Shown: positions 49,667 to 58,722, counted from the stretch's first letter. The stretch: DNA of 64,000 nucleotides from Georgenia satyanarayanai (GCF_009193135.1 NZ_VUKC01000008.1:82488-146487); one strand, 5' to 3'. Program-made: numbers and translations. Notes: generated by a model not told the origin, from the sequence alone.

Positions 49667-51877
49667 TCACGCGCGGCGCAGGACGACGGCGGTCGCGTCG
49701 TCGTCGGACCGCGGGTCGCGCACGGCGGTGATGAGAGCGTCGAGGTCCGTCGCGACCGGCCCGCTGAACGCCAGACGCAGCCGCTCGAGCCCGTCGGGGA
49801 GGGGCTGGCCGCGCCGCTCGACGAGGCCGTCGGTGTAGAGGACGACGCCGCCGCCGCGCGGGATGTGCGCGACCTGCGTGACGGGCTCCCCGCGCCCGTA
49901 GCCGATCGGCAGCGCTCCCGGGTCGACGTTCCAGCGGGCACCGCCGTCGGGGTCGACGAACAGCGGGGGCAGGTGGCCGGCGCGGACGTACTCCATGCGC
50001 CCGCTCACCGTGTCGATGACCGCGAGCAGGAGGGTGGCCATCTCCCCGGCCATCGTCTGCTTCGCAAGCTCGTCCAGGCCCGTCGTGGCGGCGGCCGCCG
50101 AGCTGTCCCGCACGAGCAGCGCCCGCAGCGCGTTGCGCATCTGGCCCATCGTCGAGGCGGCGGGCATGCCGTGCCCGGCGACGTCCCCGACGGCGACCGC
50201 AAGCCGGCCGTCCGGCAGGCACAGCGCGTCGTACCAGTCCCCGCCCACGCGCCCGCCGTCGCCGGGGGCGTAGCGGGCGAGGATCTCCCAGCCGGCGGCG
50301 CGAGGGAGCGCCGTGGGCAGCGAGGACCGGTGGAGCACCTCGGCCGCCCGGCTGTCGGCCAGCCCGCGCAGGTAGAGGGCCTCGACGGCGTGGCGGCGCA
50401 GCACGGTGGCCGTGTCGAGCTGGTCGTCGGTCCACGGCGGGCTCGAGCCGCGCACGATCTCGCGCCACCGCTCGAAGGACTTGCGGGGGGACAGGCGCAC
50501 GGAGTCGCCCTCGCGGCGGGCGATCGCCTTGTTGTGGGGGTCGCCGCCCCAGTCGACGGAGGTCGCCACCTCCCGGCGCAGCCAGATGACGGCGTCCCCG
50601 TCGGCGAGGTTGACGGCGAGCGCGCCCGCGGCGACGCCTGCGCCGACGTCGGCGCTGAGGGAGTCGGTGGACGTGACCTCGCGGCCGCTCGCCGCGGCCC
50701 AGGCGAGGACCGCCTCGGGCGCCGGAGGCGTCTGCCCGACGCAGGCGGTGCGGCCCTGGGCACGCACGATCGCGCCGTCGGCCTCCATGATCGGCAGCAG
50801 CGCCGGGTGCTGGGCGAGGGCCTCGGTGAGCGGCAGGTCCTCGTCACGGCTGGCCGCGACCAGCCCGGCGAGGTCGTGGGCGACGCGCCGCACGGCGCTG
50901 ATCCGGTCCTCCTCGACCTGTGCGACGAGCCGCAGGGACAGGACGGAGCCGAGGAACTCGGCGGCGGCCCGGATCCCGTAGGGCGGGGCGTGCTGCCCGG
51001 AGTAGTGGTGGCAGGCGATGAGCCCCCACAGCTTGCCGTCCTTGAGGAGCGAGATCGACATCGACGCCGTGACGCCCATGTTCTGGAGGTACTCGATGTG
51101 GATGGGAGACACCGAGCGCAGCGTCGCGTAGGTGAGGTCCAGCGGGGCGGCCGTCACCGGGTTGAGGGGCGGGACGAGGGGGCTCGGGGTGTAGCCGATG
51201 TCCGAGATGAGCCGGATCCAGTTGAGCTCGTACAGGGCGCGGGCCTGGGCGGGGATGTCGGTCGCCGGGTAGTGCAGGCCGTGGAAGGCGTTGAGGTCCG
51301 GCCGCTTCGCCTCGGCGACGACCTCACCGTTGAAGCTGGCGTCGAAGCGGTACACCATGACCCGGTCGAAGCCGGTGAGGGTGCGGACCTCACGAGCGGT
51401 GACGTCGTAGAGCTCGTCGAGGGACCGGGCCCGGTTGAGCTCGCTCAGGCTGCCGCGCACGAGCTGGAAGGTGTTGGCGTAGGAGAGCGGGCGCGGACCG
51501 TCGGCGGGCTCGAGCTCCAGCCCGAGCAGCTGCTCCGCGCCGGGCGGGTGGTGGACGATGGCGTCCCACTCGCGGCCGTCGGGGAGGCGCACGAGGAGGG
51601 GGTTGCGGTCACGGACGTCGCCGGGCAGCTGGGTGTGGCGCGTGACCGCGTCCGCCGCCGCGGTGCCGACGACGTCGACGAGGGTGCTGCCCAGGACGTC
51701 GTCGACGTCCCGCCCGAGCAGCTCGGCGGTCGACGCCGACGCCTGGACGACGACGCCGTCGTGGAGGACGAGGAGGACCCCGCGGGGCTGCACCGAGCCG
51801 GGCACGTGGATCGGCTCCCGGGCGCAGTTGTCGAGGTCGACCGGCACGTCGGGCGCCAGCGTCAGGTCATCAGCCAT
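49667..51877 (-). CDS. Bacteriophytochrome with PP2C/SpoIIE phosphatase output
   Basis: A 736-residue red/far-red photoreceptor. Domains: PAS (about 15-120) with the biliverdin-linking Cys18 in LDNCAREPIHVPGSVQPRGVLL; GAF (about 140-310) with YPATDIPAQARALY and SPIHIEYLQNMGVTASMSISLLKDGKLWGLIACHHYSG; PHY (about 320-500) with the tongue motif LSPRKSFERWREIV; then PP2C/SpoIIE (about 520-736) with GGDWYDAL, VAVGDVAGHGMPAA, VLYTDGLVERR and DDDATAVVLRR, all metal aspartates present. Light would thus control a serine phosphatase, probably acting on an anti-anti-sigma factor. No kinase, heme oxygenase or response regulator is adjacent. Confidence 0.95.
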   Translation of the reverse strand: MADDLTLAPDVPVDLDNCAREPIHVPGSVQPRGVLLVLHDGVVVQASASTAELLGRDVDDVLGSTLVDVVGTAAADAVTRHTQLPGDVRDRNPLLVRLPDGREWDAIVHHPPGAEQLLGLELEPADGPRPLSYANTFQLVRGSLSELNRARSLDELYDVTAREVRTLTGFDRVMVYRFDASFNGEVVAEAKRPDLNAFHGLHYPATDIPAQARALYELNWIRLISDIGYTPSPLVPPLNPVTAAPLDLTYATLRSVSPIHIEYLQNMGVTASMSISLLKDGKLWGLIACHHYSGQHAPPYGIRAAAEFLGSVLSLRLVAQVEEDRISAVRRVAHDLAGLVAASRDEDLPLTEALAQHPALLPIMEADGAIVRAQGRTACVGQTPPAPEAVLAWAAASGREVTSTDSLSADVGAGVAAGALAVNLADGDAVIWLRREVATSVDWGGDPHNKAIARREGDSVRLSPRKSFERWREIVRGSSPPWTDDQLDTATVLRRHAVEALYLRGLADSRAAEVLHRSSLPTALPRAAGWEILARYAPGDGGRVGGDWYDALCLPDGRLAVAVGDVAGHGMPAASTMGQMRNALRALLVRDSSAAAATTGLDELAKQTMAGEMATLLLAVIDTVSGRMEYVRAGHLPPLFVDPDGGARWNVDPGALPIGYGRGEPVTQVAHIPRGGGVVLYTDGLVERRGQPLPDGLERLRLAFSGPVATDLDALITAVRDPRSDDDATAVVLRRA

Positions 51878-51975
51878 GCAGGTCTCTCCTCACGAGGTGA
51901 GGCCTCAGTCTGCCAGGTGACACCGACACGCCCCGACGCCTCCGTCTCGGGAGGCCGGGCGACCCCCGCGCGGGC

Positions 51976-52377
51976 TCAGCCGATCGCGGCGAGCAGCTCC
52001 GAGCACGCCTGCTCGCAGGCGCGGCACGCCTCGGCGCAGATGCGGCAGTGCTCGTGGTGGTCGGCGTGCGCGGCGCACTCGTCGCCGCACGTCCGGCAGA
52101 CCTGGACGCAGACCCGCAGGAGGGCGCGGGTGACGTCGGCGTCGTAGGCGGTCTGCCGGGACAGCACGCGGGCGGTGGTGCCGCAGACGTCGGCGCAGTC
52201 GAGGTCGGTGCGGATGCAGGCGCGCATCTCGGCGACCGACTCCTCGCTCAGGCAGGCGTCCGCGCAGGCGGTGCACGTCTGCGCGCAGGCGACGAGCGCG
52301 TCGATGGTGCGCGCCAGGAGCGCGGCGTCGACGCCCGTCCGGGCGGGTGAGCTGGCGATCATCTCGGCGGTCCTCAT
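51976..52377 (-). CDS. Four-helix bundle copper-storage-like protein
   Basis: A 133-residue protein with 16 cysteines arranged mostly as CxxxC/CxxC along helices: LVACAQTCTACADACLS, EMRACIRTDLDCADVCG, RALLRVCVQVCRTCGDECAAH and HHEHCRICAEACRACEQACSEL. This is the Csp/DUF326 pattern, in which cysteines line the inside of a four-helix bundle and hold many Cu(I) ions. No signal peptide is visible, so it should be the cytosolic type (Csp3-like). CAGGAGGACACG precedes the ATG. CCTCCCCCGAGGG at 52444-52456 upstream is a possible, weak operator. Confidence 0.92.
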   Translation of the reverse strand: MRTAEMIASSPARTGVDAALLARTIDALVACAQTCTACADACLSEESVAEMRACIRTDLDCADVCGTTARVLSRQTAYDADVTRALLRVCVQVCRTCGDECAAHADHHEHCRICAEACRACEQACSELLAAIG

Positions 52378-52577
52378 CGTGTCCTCCTGCGTCGGGTGAC
52401 CGGGAAGCGCGACGGTCGCGCGCCCGCTCCTCGACGCTACAAACCTCCCCCGAGGGCCGCACGCCCGCGCTACGGTCGTGCTCCACAGCCGCACCCGAGG
52501 GCAGTGCGACCGTGACCGTGGACGCCGTCGACGCCGAGCCGGCGGAGGTGACGATCACCCCGTGAGGCTCGGGGCGC

Positions 52578-53351
52578 TCACTCCAGCCGGGCTTCCATGT
52601 CCCCGATGACGGCGGGGAGCACCGTGATGAGCACGGGTGAGGCGAGGAAGGTGTCGTCGTCACGGGTGACGATCCCGATGTCCTCGAGGGCGAGCAGGTC
52701 GGCGCGGACGGCGCTGCGCAGCCGGGCGACGGTGTCGGCCTCCTCGGCGACCTCGGGAACGTCGACCCCGTCGGGGGCGACGGCGGACATGAGCGCCATC
52801 GCGGTCAGTGGTGGTGCCTGCGCGGCCGGCGCCCCGCCGGTGCCGTCGAAGAACGCGCCCAGCGTCGTCGCGTAGAGGATCCGACCGGCGACGACCCGCT
52901 TCTCGGGTGCCTCGTCCGGCCACGCCCACGGTGCGACCCCGGCCGAAGGGACCAGCTGCCCGCCGCGGAGCTCGAGGAACCCGCCGCCCACGAGGCCGGC
53001 GACGAGCGCGTCGACGCGACCCGCGTCCCACCCCGTCGCGGCGGCCAGGTCGCGGGTCGCCCCCGGCTGCTCGCCGGCCTGACCGTACGGGTGCCCCGCC
53101 CCGACCGCGCGCAGGAGGGTGTCGGCGTGGCGCATGAGCGGCGCGTCGACGAGGAGGGCGTGCTCGTCGGTGCCGGCGAGGACGGCCTGCATCGTCTCCT
53201 CGTCGGGCACCCGGTCGAGGAAGGGCGGGAGGCGGCCGCCGTCAGGGTCGGGGCCCGAGACGTCGGCCCCCGCGGCGACCTCCGCCGGACGCCCGCGGTG
53301 CTCCGGGCGTCGCCCGGCGGGCTTGCGGGGGCGGCGCTTCTTCTTCGGCAT
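52578..53351 (-). CDS. Hypothetical protein, possibly with winged-helix domain
   Basis: A 257-residue cytoplasmic protein. The first ~40 residues are very basic and disordered (MPKKKRRPRKPAGRRPEHRGRP). The middle, ATRDLAAATGWDAGRVDALVAGLVGGGFLELRGGQLVPS, looks like a winged helix, and ALEDIGIVTRDDDTFLASPVLITVLPAVIG near the end is similar in style. The KKKRR start recalls SecC-motif or DNA-binding proteins, but I cannot place it in a family. Convergent with nothing; it ends 200 bp before the Csp-like start. Confidence 0.75.
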   Translation of the reverse strand: MPKKKRRPRKPAGRRPEHRGRPAEVAAGADVSGPDPDGGRLPPFLDRVPDEETMQAVLAGTDEHALLVDAPLMRHADTLLRAVGAGHPYGQAGEQPGATRDLAAATGWDAGRVDALVAGLVGGGFLELRGGQLVPSAGVAPWAWPDEAPEKRVVAGRILYATTLGAFFDGTGGAPAAQAPPLTAMALMSAVAPDGVDVPEVAEEADTVARLRSAVRADLLALEDIGIVTRDDDTFLASPVLITVLPAVIGDMEARLE

Positions 53352-53387
53352 GCCCGCCAGTGTCCCAGCGAGGACCGGGTGGCGCGG

Positions 53388-54857
53388 TCAGTGACCCGTC
53401 GTCGCGGGGACCGCCGTCGTCGGCCTCCTCACGAGGAAGGAGAACGCGACGGCGACGACGGCGAGTGCCGCCCCGCACAGGAACGCGTCGTGGACGCCGC
53501 CGGCCTGCGCCTCGACGGCGCCGAGGCCCTCCGCCACCCGGGAGGACGTCCGCGTGGTCATCACGGTGATGAACAGGGCCGTGCCGGCGCCCCCGGCGAG
53601 CTGCTGCAGGGTGTTGAGGATGGCGCTGCCGTGCGAGTACAGCGCCGGCTGCACCGAGCCGAGCGCCGACGTCATGAGCGGGGTCATGAGGAAGCCCAGA
53701 CCCACGCTGAGCAGGACGTGGATCACGACGACGTGCCAGGCCGCGCTGGCGGCGGACAGCAGGGTCATGAGGCTGAGCGCCGTCGCGACGACGACGGAGC
53801 CCGGGATGACGAGCGGTCGCGGCCCGACGCGGTCGAAGAGCCGCCCCACGAGAGGGGCGATGAGGCCCATGGTGAGCCCGCCCGGCAGGAGGACGAGGCC
53901 GGTCTGCAGGGTCGTCAGACCCATGACGTTCTGGAGGAAGATCGGCAGCAGGATGAGCGTGCCGAACAGCGCCCCCATCGAGATGAGCATCATGAGGAGG
54001 CTGACGGTGAAGGTCCGGGAGCGGAAGGGCCGCAGGTCGAGCAGGGCGGCGTCCTGACGCTGCAGGCCGAGCTGGCGCCAGGTGAACACCGCCAGGGACA
54101 GCACACCGATGGTGAGGGGGAGGGCGGGGGACACGGCCGCGTGCCCCTCGGTGGCCTCCCCGATGCTGCTCAGCCCGTAGATGAGCCCGCCGAAGGCGAC
54201 GGCGGACAGCACGATGGACACGACGTCGACGGGGACGGCCCGCGGCGTCGTGATGTTCTTGACGAGGGAGCCGCCGACGACGAGCGCGACCGCCGCGATC
54301 GGCAGCAACGTGAGGAACATCCAGCGCCACCCGAGGTTGGCGAGGACGAAGCCGGAGAAGGTCGGCCCCACGGCCGGCGCGACGGCGATGACGATGGAGA
54401 TGAGTCCCATCGTCCGGCCGCGGCGGGAGACTGGCACGAAGGTGAGCACGGTCGTGATGAGCAGCGGGAGCATCACCGCGGTGCCGCTGGCCTGGACGAC
54501 GCGCGCCGCGACGAGCACCGGGAACACGGGGGCGACGGCGGCCAGCGCGGTGCCCGCCGTGAAGGTGCCCATGGCGGCGAGGAACACCGAGCGGGTGGAG
54601 AAGCGGGTGAGGATGAGGCCGGTCGTCGGGATGACGACGGCCATGGTGAGCATGAACGCCGTCGTCAGCCACTGCGCCGTCGCCGCGGTGACGGCGAACT
54701 CCTCCATGAGCCGCGGGATCGCCACGCCCATGACCGTCTCGTTGAGGATCATGACGAAGGAGGCGACGAGCAGGATCCCGATGACGAGCTTGACCTGCCC
54801 GGGGATCGTCTCCTCCACCTCGGTGGTGGCGGGGGTGGTGCGCTCGTCGACGCTCAT
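53388..54857 (-). CDS. MFS multidrug exporter, DHA2 (14-TM) type
   Basis: A 489-residue transporter with about 14 predicted helices. Family features: FVMILNETVMGVAIPRLMEEFAVTAATAQWLTTAFMLTMAVVIPTTGLILTRFSTRSVFLAAMGTFTAGTALAAVAP (motifs D1 and A), then VVQASGTAVMLPLLITTVLTFVPVSRRGRTMGLISIVIAVAPAVGPTFSGFV (motif B and antiporter motif C, GPTFSG). These pumps export drugs by proton antiport (EmrB/QacA-like, LmrB). CAGGAGCTGCCC precedes the ATG. No TetR-type regulator is adjacent. Confidence 0.94.
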   Translation of the reverse strand: MSVDERTTPATTEVEETIPGQVKLVIGILLVASFVMILNETVMGVAIPRLMEEFAVTAATAQWLTTAFMLTMAVVIPTTGLILTRFSTRSVFLAAMGTFTAGTALAAVAPVFPVLVAARVVQASGTAVMLPLLITTVLTFVPVSRRGRTMGLISIVIAVAPAVGPTFSGFVLANLGWRWMFLTLLPIAAVALVVGGSLVKNITTPRAVPVDVVSIVLSAVAFGGLIYGLSSIGEATEGHAAVSPALPLTIGVLSLAVFTWRQLGLQRQDAALLDLRPFRSRTFTVSLLMMLISMGALFGTLILLPIFLQNVMGLTTLQTGLVLLPGGLTMGLIAPLVGRLFDRVGPRPLVIPGSVVVATALSLMTLLSAASAAWHVVVIHVLLSVGLGFLMTPLMTSALGSVQPALYSHGSAILNTLQQLAGGAGTALFITVMTTRTSSRVAEGLGAVEAQAGGVHDAFLCGAALAVVAVAFSFLVRRPTTAVPATTGH

Positions 54858-55010
54858 GGGCAGCTCCTGGGACGTTGTCGTGACACACGCGGTCCCACGG
54901 CGCTCGGTTGCCGCGGGGGCAACCTCGCGCACCGGCGGCCGAGTCTACGTCCACCAAGCGCGTGGGACGCAGCGTTATTCCGTGCCCCGCCCCACCCGCC
55001 CGGTCGGCTG

Positions 55011-55493
55011 CTAGTCGAGCTGGACGGTGCCGGTGTCCCCGCCGTCGTAGCGCTCACCGGCGACCTTGGACTTCACCATGCTGTAGAGCTGGACGACCTT
55101 GCCGCCCGGGGTGTCCCAGTACTGCGCGGCGTGCGTGTCGATCTTGAGGAGCACGACGCCCGGGGTGTCGGGGCCGTCGGGGAACCACGCGTCGACGAAG
55201 GCGTTCCACAGCTCCTCGGACTTCGCGCGGTCGCGGACCACGGACGCGTTCCCGGTGACCGACACCCAGGAGTCGCCGGAGCTGAAGGAGACGTTGACCG
55301 CCGGGTTGGCGGCCACCTCGGAGACGGTGTCGGAGCGGTCGTCGGCGAAGAACCACAGGTCGCCGTCGAACTCGACCTCCTGCAGGCTCATCGGCCGGCT
55401 CACCAGCCGTCCGTCGGCGTCGACCGTCGTGAGCATGGCGATGCGCGCGTCCTTGACCAGCTTCGCGACCTTGGTGATTCCCTCGTCAGTCAT
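55011..55493 (-). CDS. Pyridoxamine 5'-phosphate oxidase-like (stress protein 26) family
   Basis: A 160-residue split-barrel flavin-binding protein: VKDARIAMLTTVDADGRLVSRPMSLQEVEFDGDLWFFADDRSDTVSEVAANPAVNVSFSSGDSWVSVTGNASVVRD is the usual general stress protein 26 pattern, and LLKIDTHAAQYWDTPGGKVVQLYSMVKSKVAG closes it. Members bind FMN or F420 and often respond to general stress. In this F420-containing organism either cofactor is possible. GGAGGGCACG precedes the ATG. Confidence 0.92.
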   Translation of the reverse strand: MTDEGITKVAKLVKDARIAMLTTVDADGRLVSRPMSLQEVEFDGDLWFFADDRSDTVSEVAANPAVNVSFSSGDSWVSVTGNASVVRDRAKSEELWNAFVDAWFPDGPDTPGVVLLKIDTHAAQYWDTPGGKVVQLYSMVKSKVAGERYDGGDTGTVQLD

Positions 55494-55862
55494 CGTGCCC
55501 TCCTCAGGCGACAACCGGCCGCTGCGGCCGGACGGTCTCACCGAAACACGCCGTGCCTACGCCCGCGACCGGAGGTGCTCGCGCACCGCCGCGGCGACGG
55601 CGTCCGGGTCCAGCCGGTGGTCGGCCCCGGCCAGTGGGGCAGCTGCCGCATCTGTGCCACCGCCTCGGCGGGCAGGCCGACGGGCCGAGCGCAGCGGAAG
55701 AGGTGACGCATCGCTCATCCCGCAGGCCGGGCCCGGGAGCGAGGGCCGGCGCCCACGCTCGTAGGCTGGGCAGCGAGCCGTCACGCCGCCGGCCGCCGGC
55801 GCTCCGCCGCGGCCCGCCCCGTCCCTCTGGGCGGCTCTCCGGCGCCACCGAGGAGTCCACCC
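55494..55862. other. Intergenic region with decayed gene
   Basis: The 369 bp between the PPOX gene and the MFS exporter hold both promoters and the remains of an alpha/beta hydrolase gene (given separately). Beyond that I see only GC-rich spacer; GAGGAG just before 55858 serves the exporter GTG. Confidence 0.5.
55557..55711 (-). pseudogene. Remnant of an alpha/beta hydrolase gene
   Basis: One frame reads PVGLPAEAVAQMRQLPHWPG, a stretch typical of the lid region of actinobacterial alpha/beta hydrolases (MRQLPHW...). After a frame change the sequence resumes as AGADHRLDPDAVAAAVREHLRSRA before TAG, which looks like the catalytic-histidine end (GxDHxLxPxAVAxAVxEFL). The ~70 residues normally between these pieces are missing. 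It is therefore a gene with a large internal deletion and no remaining start. Confidence 0.6.
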
Positions 55863-57062
55863 GTGCCCATCGCCATCCTCGCCCTCGCGCTCGGCACCTT
55901 CGGGATCGGCACGACCGAGTTCGTCATCATGGGGATGCTGCCGATCGTCGGCGAGGACCTGGGAGTGGATGTCCCGACGGCCGGGCAGTACGTGTCCTCC
56001 TACGCGATCGGCGTCGTCGTCGGTGCGCCGCTGCTCACCGCCCTGACCGTGCGCCTGGCCCGCCGCTGGACCCTCGTCGGCCTGCTCGTCCTGTTCACCC
56101 TGGGCAACCTCCTGTCCGCGCTCGCCCCCTCGCACGAGGCGCTGCTCGCCACGCGCTTCCTCACCGGGCTGCCGCACGGCGCGTTCTTCGGGGTCGCGGT
56201 GCTCGTCGCCGCCTCGCTCGTCGCCCCGGGCCGCCGCGGCCGGGCGATGGCCACGGTCGTGCTCGGCCTGACGGTCGCCAACGTCGTCGGTGTCCCGGCG
56301 GGCACCTTCATCGCCCAGCAGCTCGGGTGGCGCTGGACCTTCGCGGCGATCGCGCTCGTCGGGGTCGTGGCGACGGTCGCCGTCGCCGTCCTCGCCCCCC
56401 GCGGGGAGCGGGACACGACCGCCGCCGGCTCGCTGCGCGCCGAGCTCGCCGCCTTCGCCCGCCCGCAGGTGCTGCTCACCCTCGCCGTCGTCGTCTTCGG
56501 GCTGGGCGGCCTGTTCGCCAGCTACAGCTACGTGACCCCGATGCTCACCGACGTGTCCGGGCTCGCGGAGTCCTCGGTGCCCTGGGTGCTCGTCCTCGTG
56601 GGCGTCGGCATGACGGCCGGCTCCTACCTCGGCGGGCGCATGTCCGACCGCAGCACCCTCGCCACCCTCGCCGGCGGGCTCGTCCTCGTCATCGTCGTGC
56701 TCCTCGCCCTCGCGGTGTTCCTCGACGGCCCGGCGGCCGCCGTCGTCCTGCTCGTCCTCCTCGGCTTCGGCAGCCTCGCGCTCGGCCCGGCGATCCAGAT
56801 GCGGATCGTCGAGCAGGCCGGGGGTGCGCCGACCATGGTGTCCGCCGGCGTGCAGTCCGCCTTCAACATCGCCAACACGATCGGCGCGTGGCTGGGCGGC
56901 GTCGTCATCGCCGCCGGCGCCGGGCTGCGCGCCCCCAACCTCGTGGGTGCGGCGCTCGCCGTCGTCGGGCTGGTCCTGCTCGGCGCCTCCGCGCTCCTCG
57001 AGGTGCGTCAGCGACGGGCGACGACGACGGCGCGGGCCGAGCCGGTCCCGACCGTCGCGTAG
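55863..57062 (+). CDS. MFS transporter, AraJ/NepI-like exporter
   Basis: A 399-residue transporter with about 12 helices. Its start, ILALALGTFGIGTTEFVIMGMLPIVGEDLGVDVPTAGQYVSSYAIGVVVGAPLLTALTVRLARRWTL, is the hallmark of the AraJ/YdhP/NepI (DHA1) group, with GTTEFVIMGMLP the giveaway. Motif A is RLARRWT. These proteins export sugars, purine nucleosides or drugs. GTG start with GAGGAG upstream. A dienelactone hydrolase gene follows 78 bp later. Confidence 0.93.
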   Translation: MPIAILALALGTFGIGTTEFVIMGMLPIVGEDLGVDVPTAGQYVSSYAIGVVVGAPLLTALTVRLARRWTLVGLLVLFTLGNLLSALAPSHEALLATRFLTGLPHGAFFGVAVLVAASLVAPGRRGRAMATVVLGLTVANVVGVPAGTFIAQQLGWRWTFAAIALVGVVATVAVAVLAPRGERDTTAAGSLRAELAAFARPQVLLTLAVVVFGLGGLFASYSYVTPMLTDVSGLAESSVPWVLVLVGVGMTAGSYLGGRMSDRSTLATLAGGLVLVIVVLLALAVFLDGPAAAVVLLVLLGFGSLALGPAIQMRIVEQAGGAPTMVSAGVQSAFNIANTIGAWLGGVVIAAGAGLRAPNLVGAALAVVGLVLLGASALLEVRQRRATTTARAEPVPTVA

Positions 57063-57140
57063 GGCCAGGCCGGGCCCCGGTAGGGTGACGCCACCGCGCG
57101 GCCGGCGCAGGCCGCGGTGTCGACCGAGGGAGTGACCGGC

Positions 57141-57833
57141 ATGACCGCAGCGACCACCACCGTGCGCGTCCCGGACGGCGACATGCCCGCCCGGCTGTGG
57201 CTGCCGCCGTCGGGGACCGGCCCCGGGCTCGTGCTGCTGCAGGAGATCTTCGGGGTCTCGGAGTACATCCGCGCCCGCGGTGCGGACCTCGCCGCGCTCG
57301 GCTACGTCGTCCTCGCCCCCGAGCTGTACTGGCGCGCGGAGGGCAGCGTGGACGAGGCGAGCGAGGAGTTCCTCGCGCAGGGGATGGCGCTGGCGGCGCA
57401 GCTCGACTGGGACCGGACGGTGGCCGACGCCGTCGCCTCCGTGGCGGCGCTGCGCTCGCGGCCGGAGGTGGCCGGCGGTGTGGGCGTGCTCGGCTTCTGC
57501 TTCGGTGGGGGAGTGGCGTTCAACGTGGCGGCGGTGACGGACGTCGACGTGCTCGTGTCGTACTACGGCTCCGCGCTGCCGCAGCTGCTCCCGCTCGCGG
57601 GCGGCGTGAGCGCGCCGAGCCTGCACCACTTCGGCACCGCCGACGCCTACATCCCGATGGAGACCGTCGAGGAGGTCCGCGCGGCTGTCGCCGGGCCCGA
57701 GGTGGAGTTCCACCTGCACGACGGCGCGGGCCACGCCTTTGACAACCCCCACCCGCTGTTCCACCACGAGCGGGCGAGCGCCGACGCGTGGGCGCTGACG
57801 CGCGAGTTCCTGGCCCGTCGCCTGCCGGTCTGA
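57141..57833 (+). CDS. Dienelactone hydrolase family protein
   Basis: A 230-residue alpha/beta hydrolase. Family motifs: VLLQEIFGVSEYIRARGADLAALGYVVLAPELYWR (E of the LxEIFG loop), the nucleophile cysteine in VGVLGFCFGGGVAF (Cys, as in true dienelactone hydrolases), a catalytic aspartate in FGTADAYIP and histidine in GAGHAFDNP. Dienelactone hydrolases open the lactone ring in chlorocatechol breakdown, but many chromosomal copies act on other esters. No other catechol genes are adjacent. The ATG at 57141 fits the family length. Confidence 0.94.
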   Translation: MTAATTTVRVPDGDMPARLWLPPSGTGPGLVLLQEIFGVSEYIRARGADLAALGYVVLAPELYWRAEGSVDEASEEFLAQGMALAAQLDWDRTVADAVASVAALRSRPEVAGGVGVLGFCFGGGVAFNVAAVTDVDVLVSYYGSALPQLLPLAGGVSAPSLHHFGTADAYIPMETVEEVRAAVAGPEVEFHLHDGAGHAFDNPHPLFHHERASADAWALTREFLARRLPV

Positions 57834-57836
57834 CTG

Positions 57837-57882
57837 CTCCACAGCCGGGCCCGGCGGGCCCGGTCCTCGGCGACCTGTGGAG
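57837..57882 (+). terminator. Nested hairpin terminator
   Basis: CTCCACAG at 57837-57844 pairs with CTGTGGAG at 57875-57882, and inside it CCGGGCCC (57845-57852) pairs with GGGCCCGG (57856-57863) around a 3-nt loop. It begins 3 bp after the dienelactone hydrolase stop. Confidence 0.75.
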
Positions 57883-57965
57883 GAGGCGCCCGCCCGTCCT
57901 GGCCCTCGCGCGATGCTCGGCGTGGCCGCGCAGCCGCGGGCCGGGACCGAGGACGGGAGACGCTC

Positions 57966-58652
57966 ATGGCCGAGACACCGATGCCCGGGGAGGAGCCGTG
58001 GGAGCGTGACCCGGCCCTCGGGTCACCGACGCCGGGCTGGCCGCGCCGCCCGCCGGGCGAGCAGCCCCCGAACGCGGGGCAGCCGTGGACGGACGCCGAC
58101 TACGAGGAGATCCTCGCCGCCGCCCGGGAGGGGGTGAGCGACCTCGACGACGTCGCCGAGCGGCTCGGCCGCTCGCGCGCCCCCACCCTGGTGAAGGCGC
58201 GGCGGCTGCTGCCGGTGGCCGAGCGGGCGGCTCCGGCCGACCGTGTCCTGCGCCTGCTGCGGGAGCACCTCGGGGAGCCGGACTACGACTGGCAGCGCGT
58301 GACGCTCGAGGAGCCGCCGCCGCGGCCGGTCATCCACCCGCCGGCGCTCACGGGTGTTCCCGGGCTGGAGTGCGGGGACCTCGTCCGGGTCTGCTACGCG
58401 CTGGCGCTGGCGGCCGAGGTCGCGGGCGAGGACCTGCTGTCCCGGGTGACGCGGGAGGTGCAGCGCCGCGGCATGCTCCCCGAGCTGGTCGAGCTGCGCG
58501 TGGAGCGGCTGTTCCACCGGGGCGCGGAGGTGACGTGGGAGGACGCCCGCCGCGACGCCGCGCGGTGGGTGCACACCGCACTTCCGACGGGCGGGCAGGG
58601 CAGCTGGCCGTACGACGAGGACGAGGAGAGGCTCGTGCCGCCCGACTGGTGA
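57966..58652 (+). CDS. Hypothetical protein with HTH-like segment
   Basis: A 228-residue acidic, proline-rich cytoplasmic protein. The first ~40 residues are disordered (PGEEPWERDPALGSPTPGWPRRPPG). PWTDADYEEILAAAREGVSDLDDVAERLGRSRAPTLVKARRLLPVAER (about 39-88) looks like a helix-turn-helix of the Myb/SANT or sigma-region-4 sort. The rest is helical. I do not recognise a family. It lies between the dienelactone hydrolase and the dehydrogenase, on the same strand. Confidence 0.75.
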   Translation: MAETPMPGEEPWERDPALGSPTPGWPRRPPGEQPPNAGQPWTDADYEEILAAAREGVSDLDDVAERLGRSRAPTLVKARRLLPVAERAAPADRVLRLLREHLGEPDYDWQRVTLEEPPPRPVIHPPALTGVPGLECGDLVRVCYALALAAEVAGEDLLSRVTREVQRRGMLPELVELRVERLFHRGAEVTWEDARRDAARWVHTALPTGGQGSWPYDEDEERLVPPDW

Positions 58653-58722
58653 GCCGGGCGCCGCGTTCCGCCGTCGTCCATCATGGACGCGAACCCCCGC
58701 TGCCGACCGACGGAGCCCTGCC

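Noticed and set aside
52496..52565. Plus-strand tail reading VTVDAVDAEPAEVTITP before a stop
   Set aside because: Too short, with no start or upstream domain; could be a remnant but cannot be supported.
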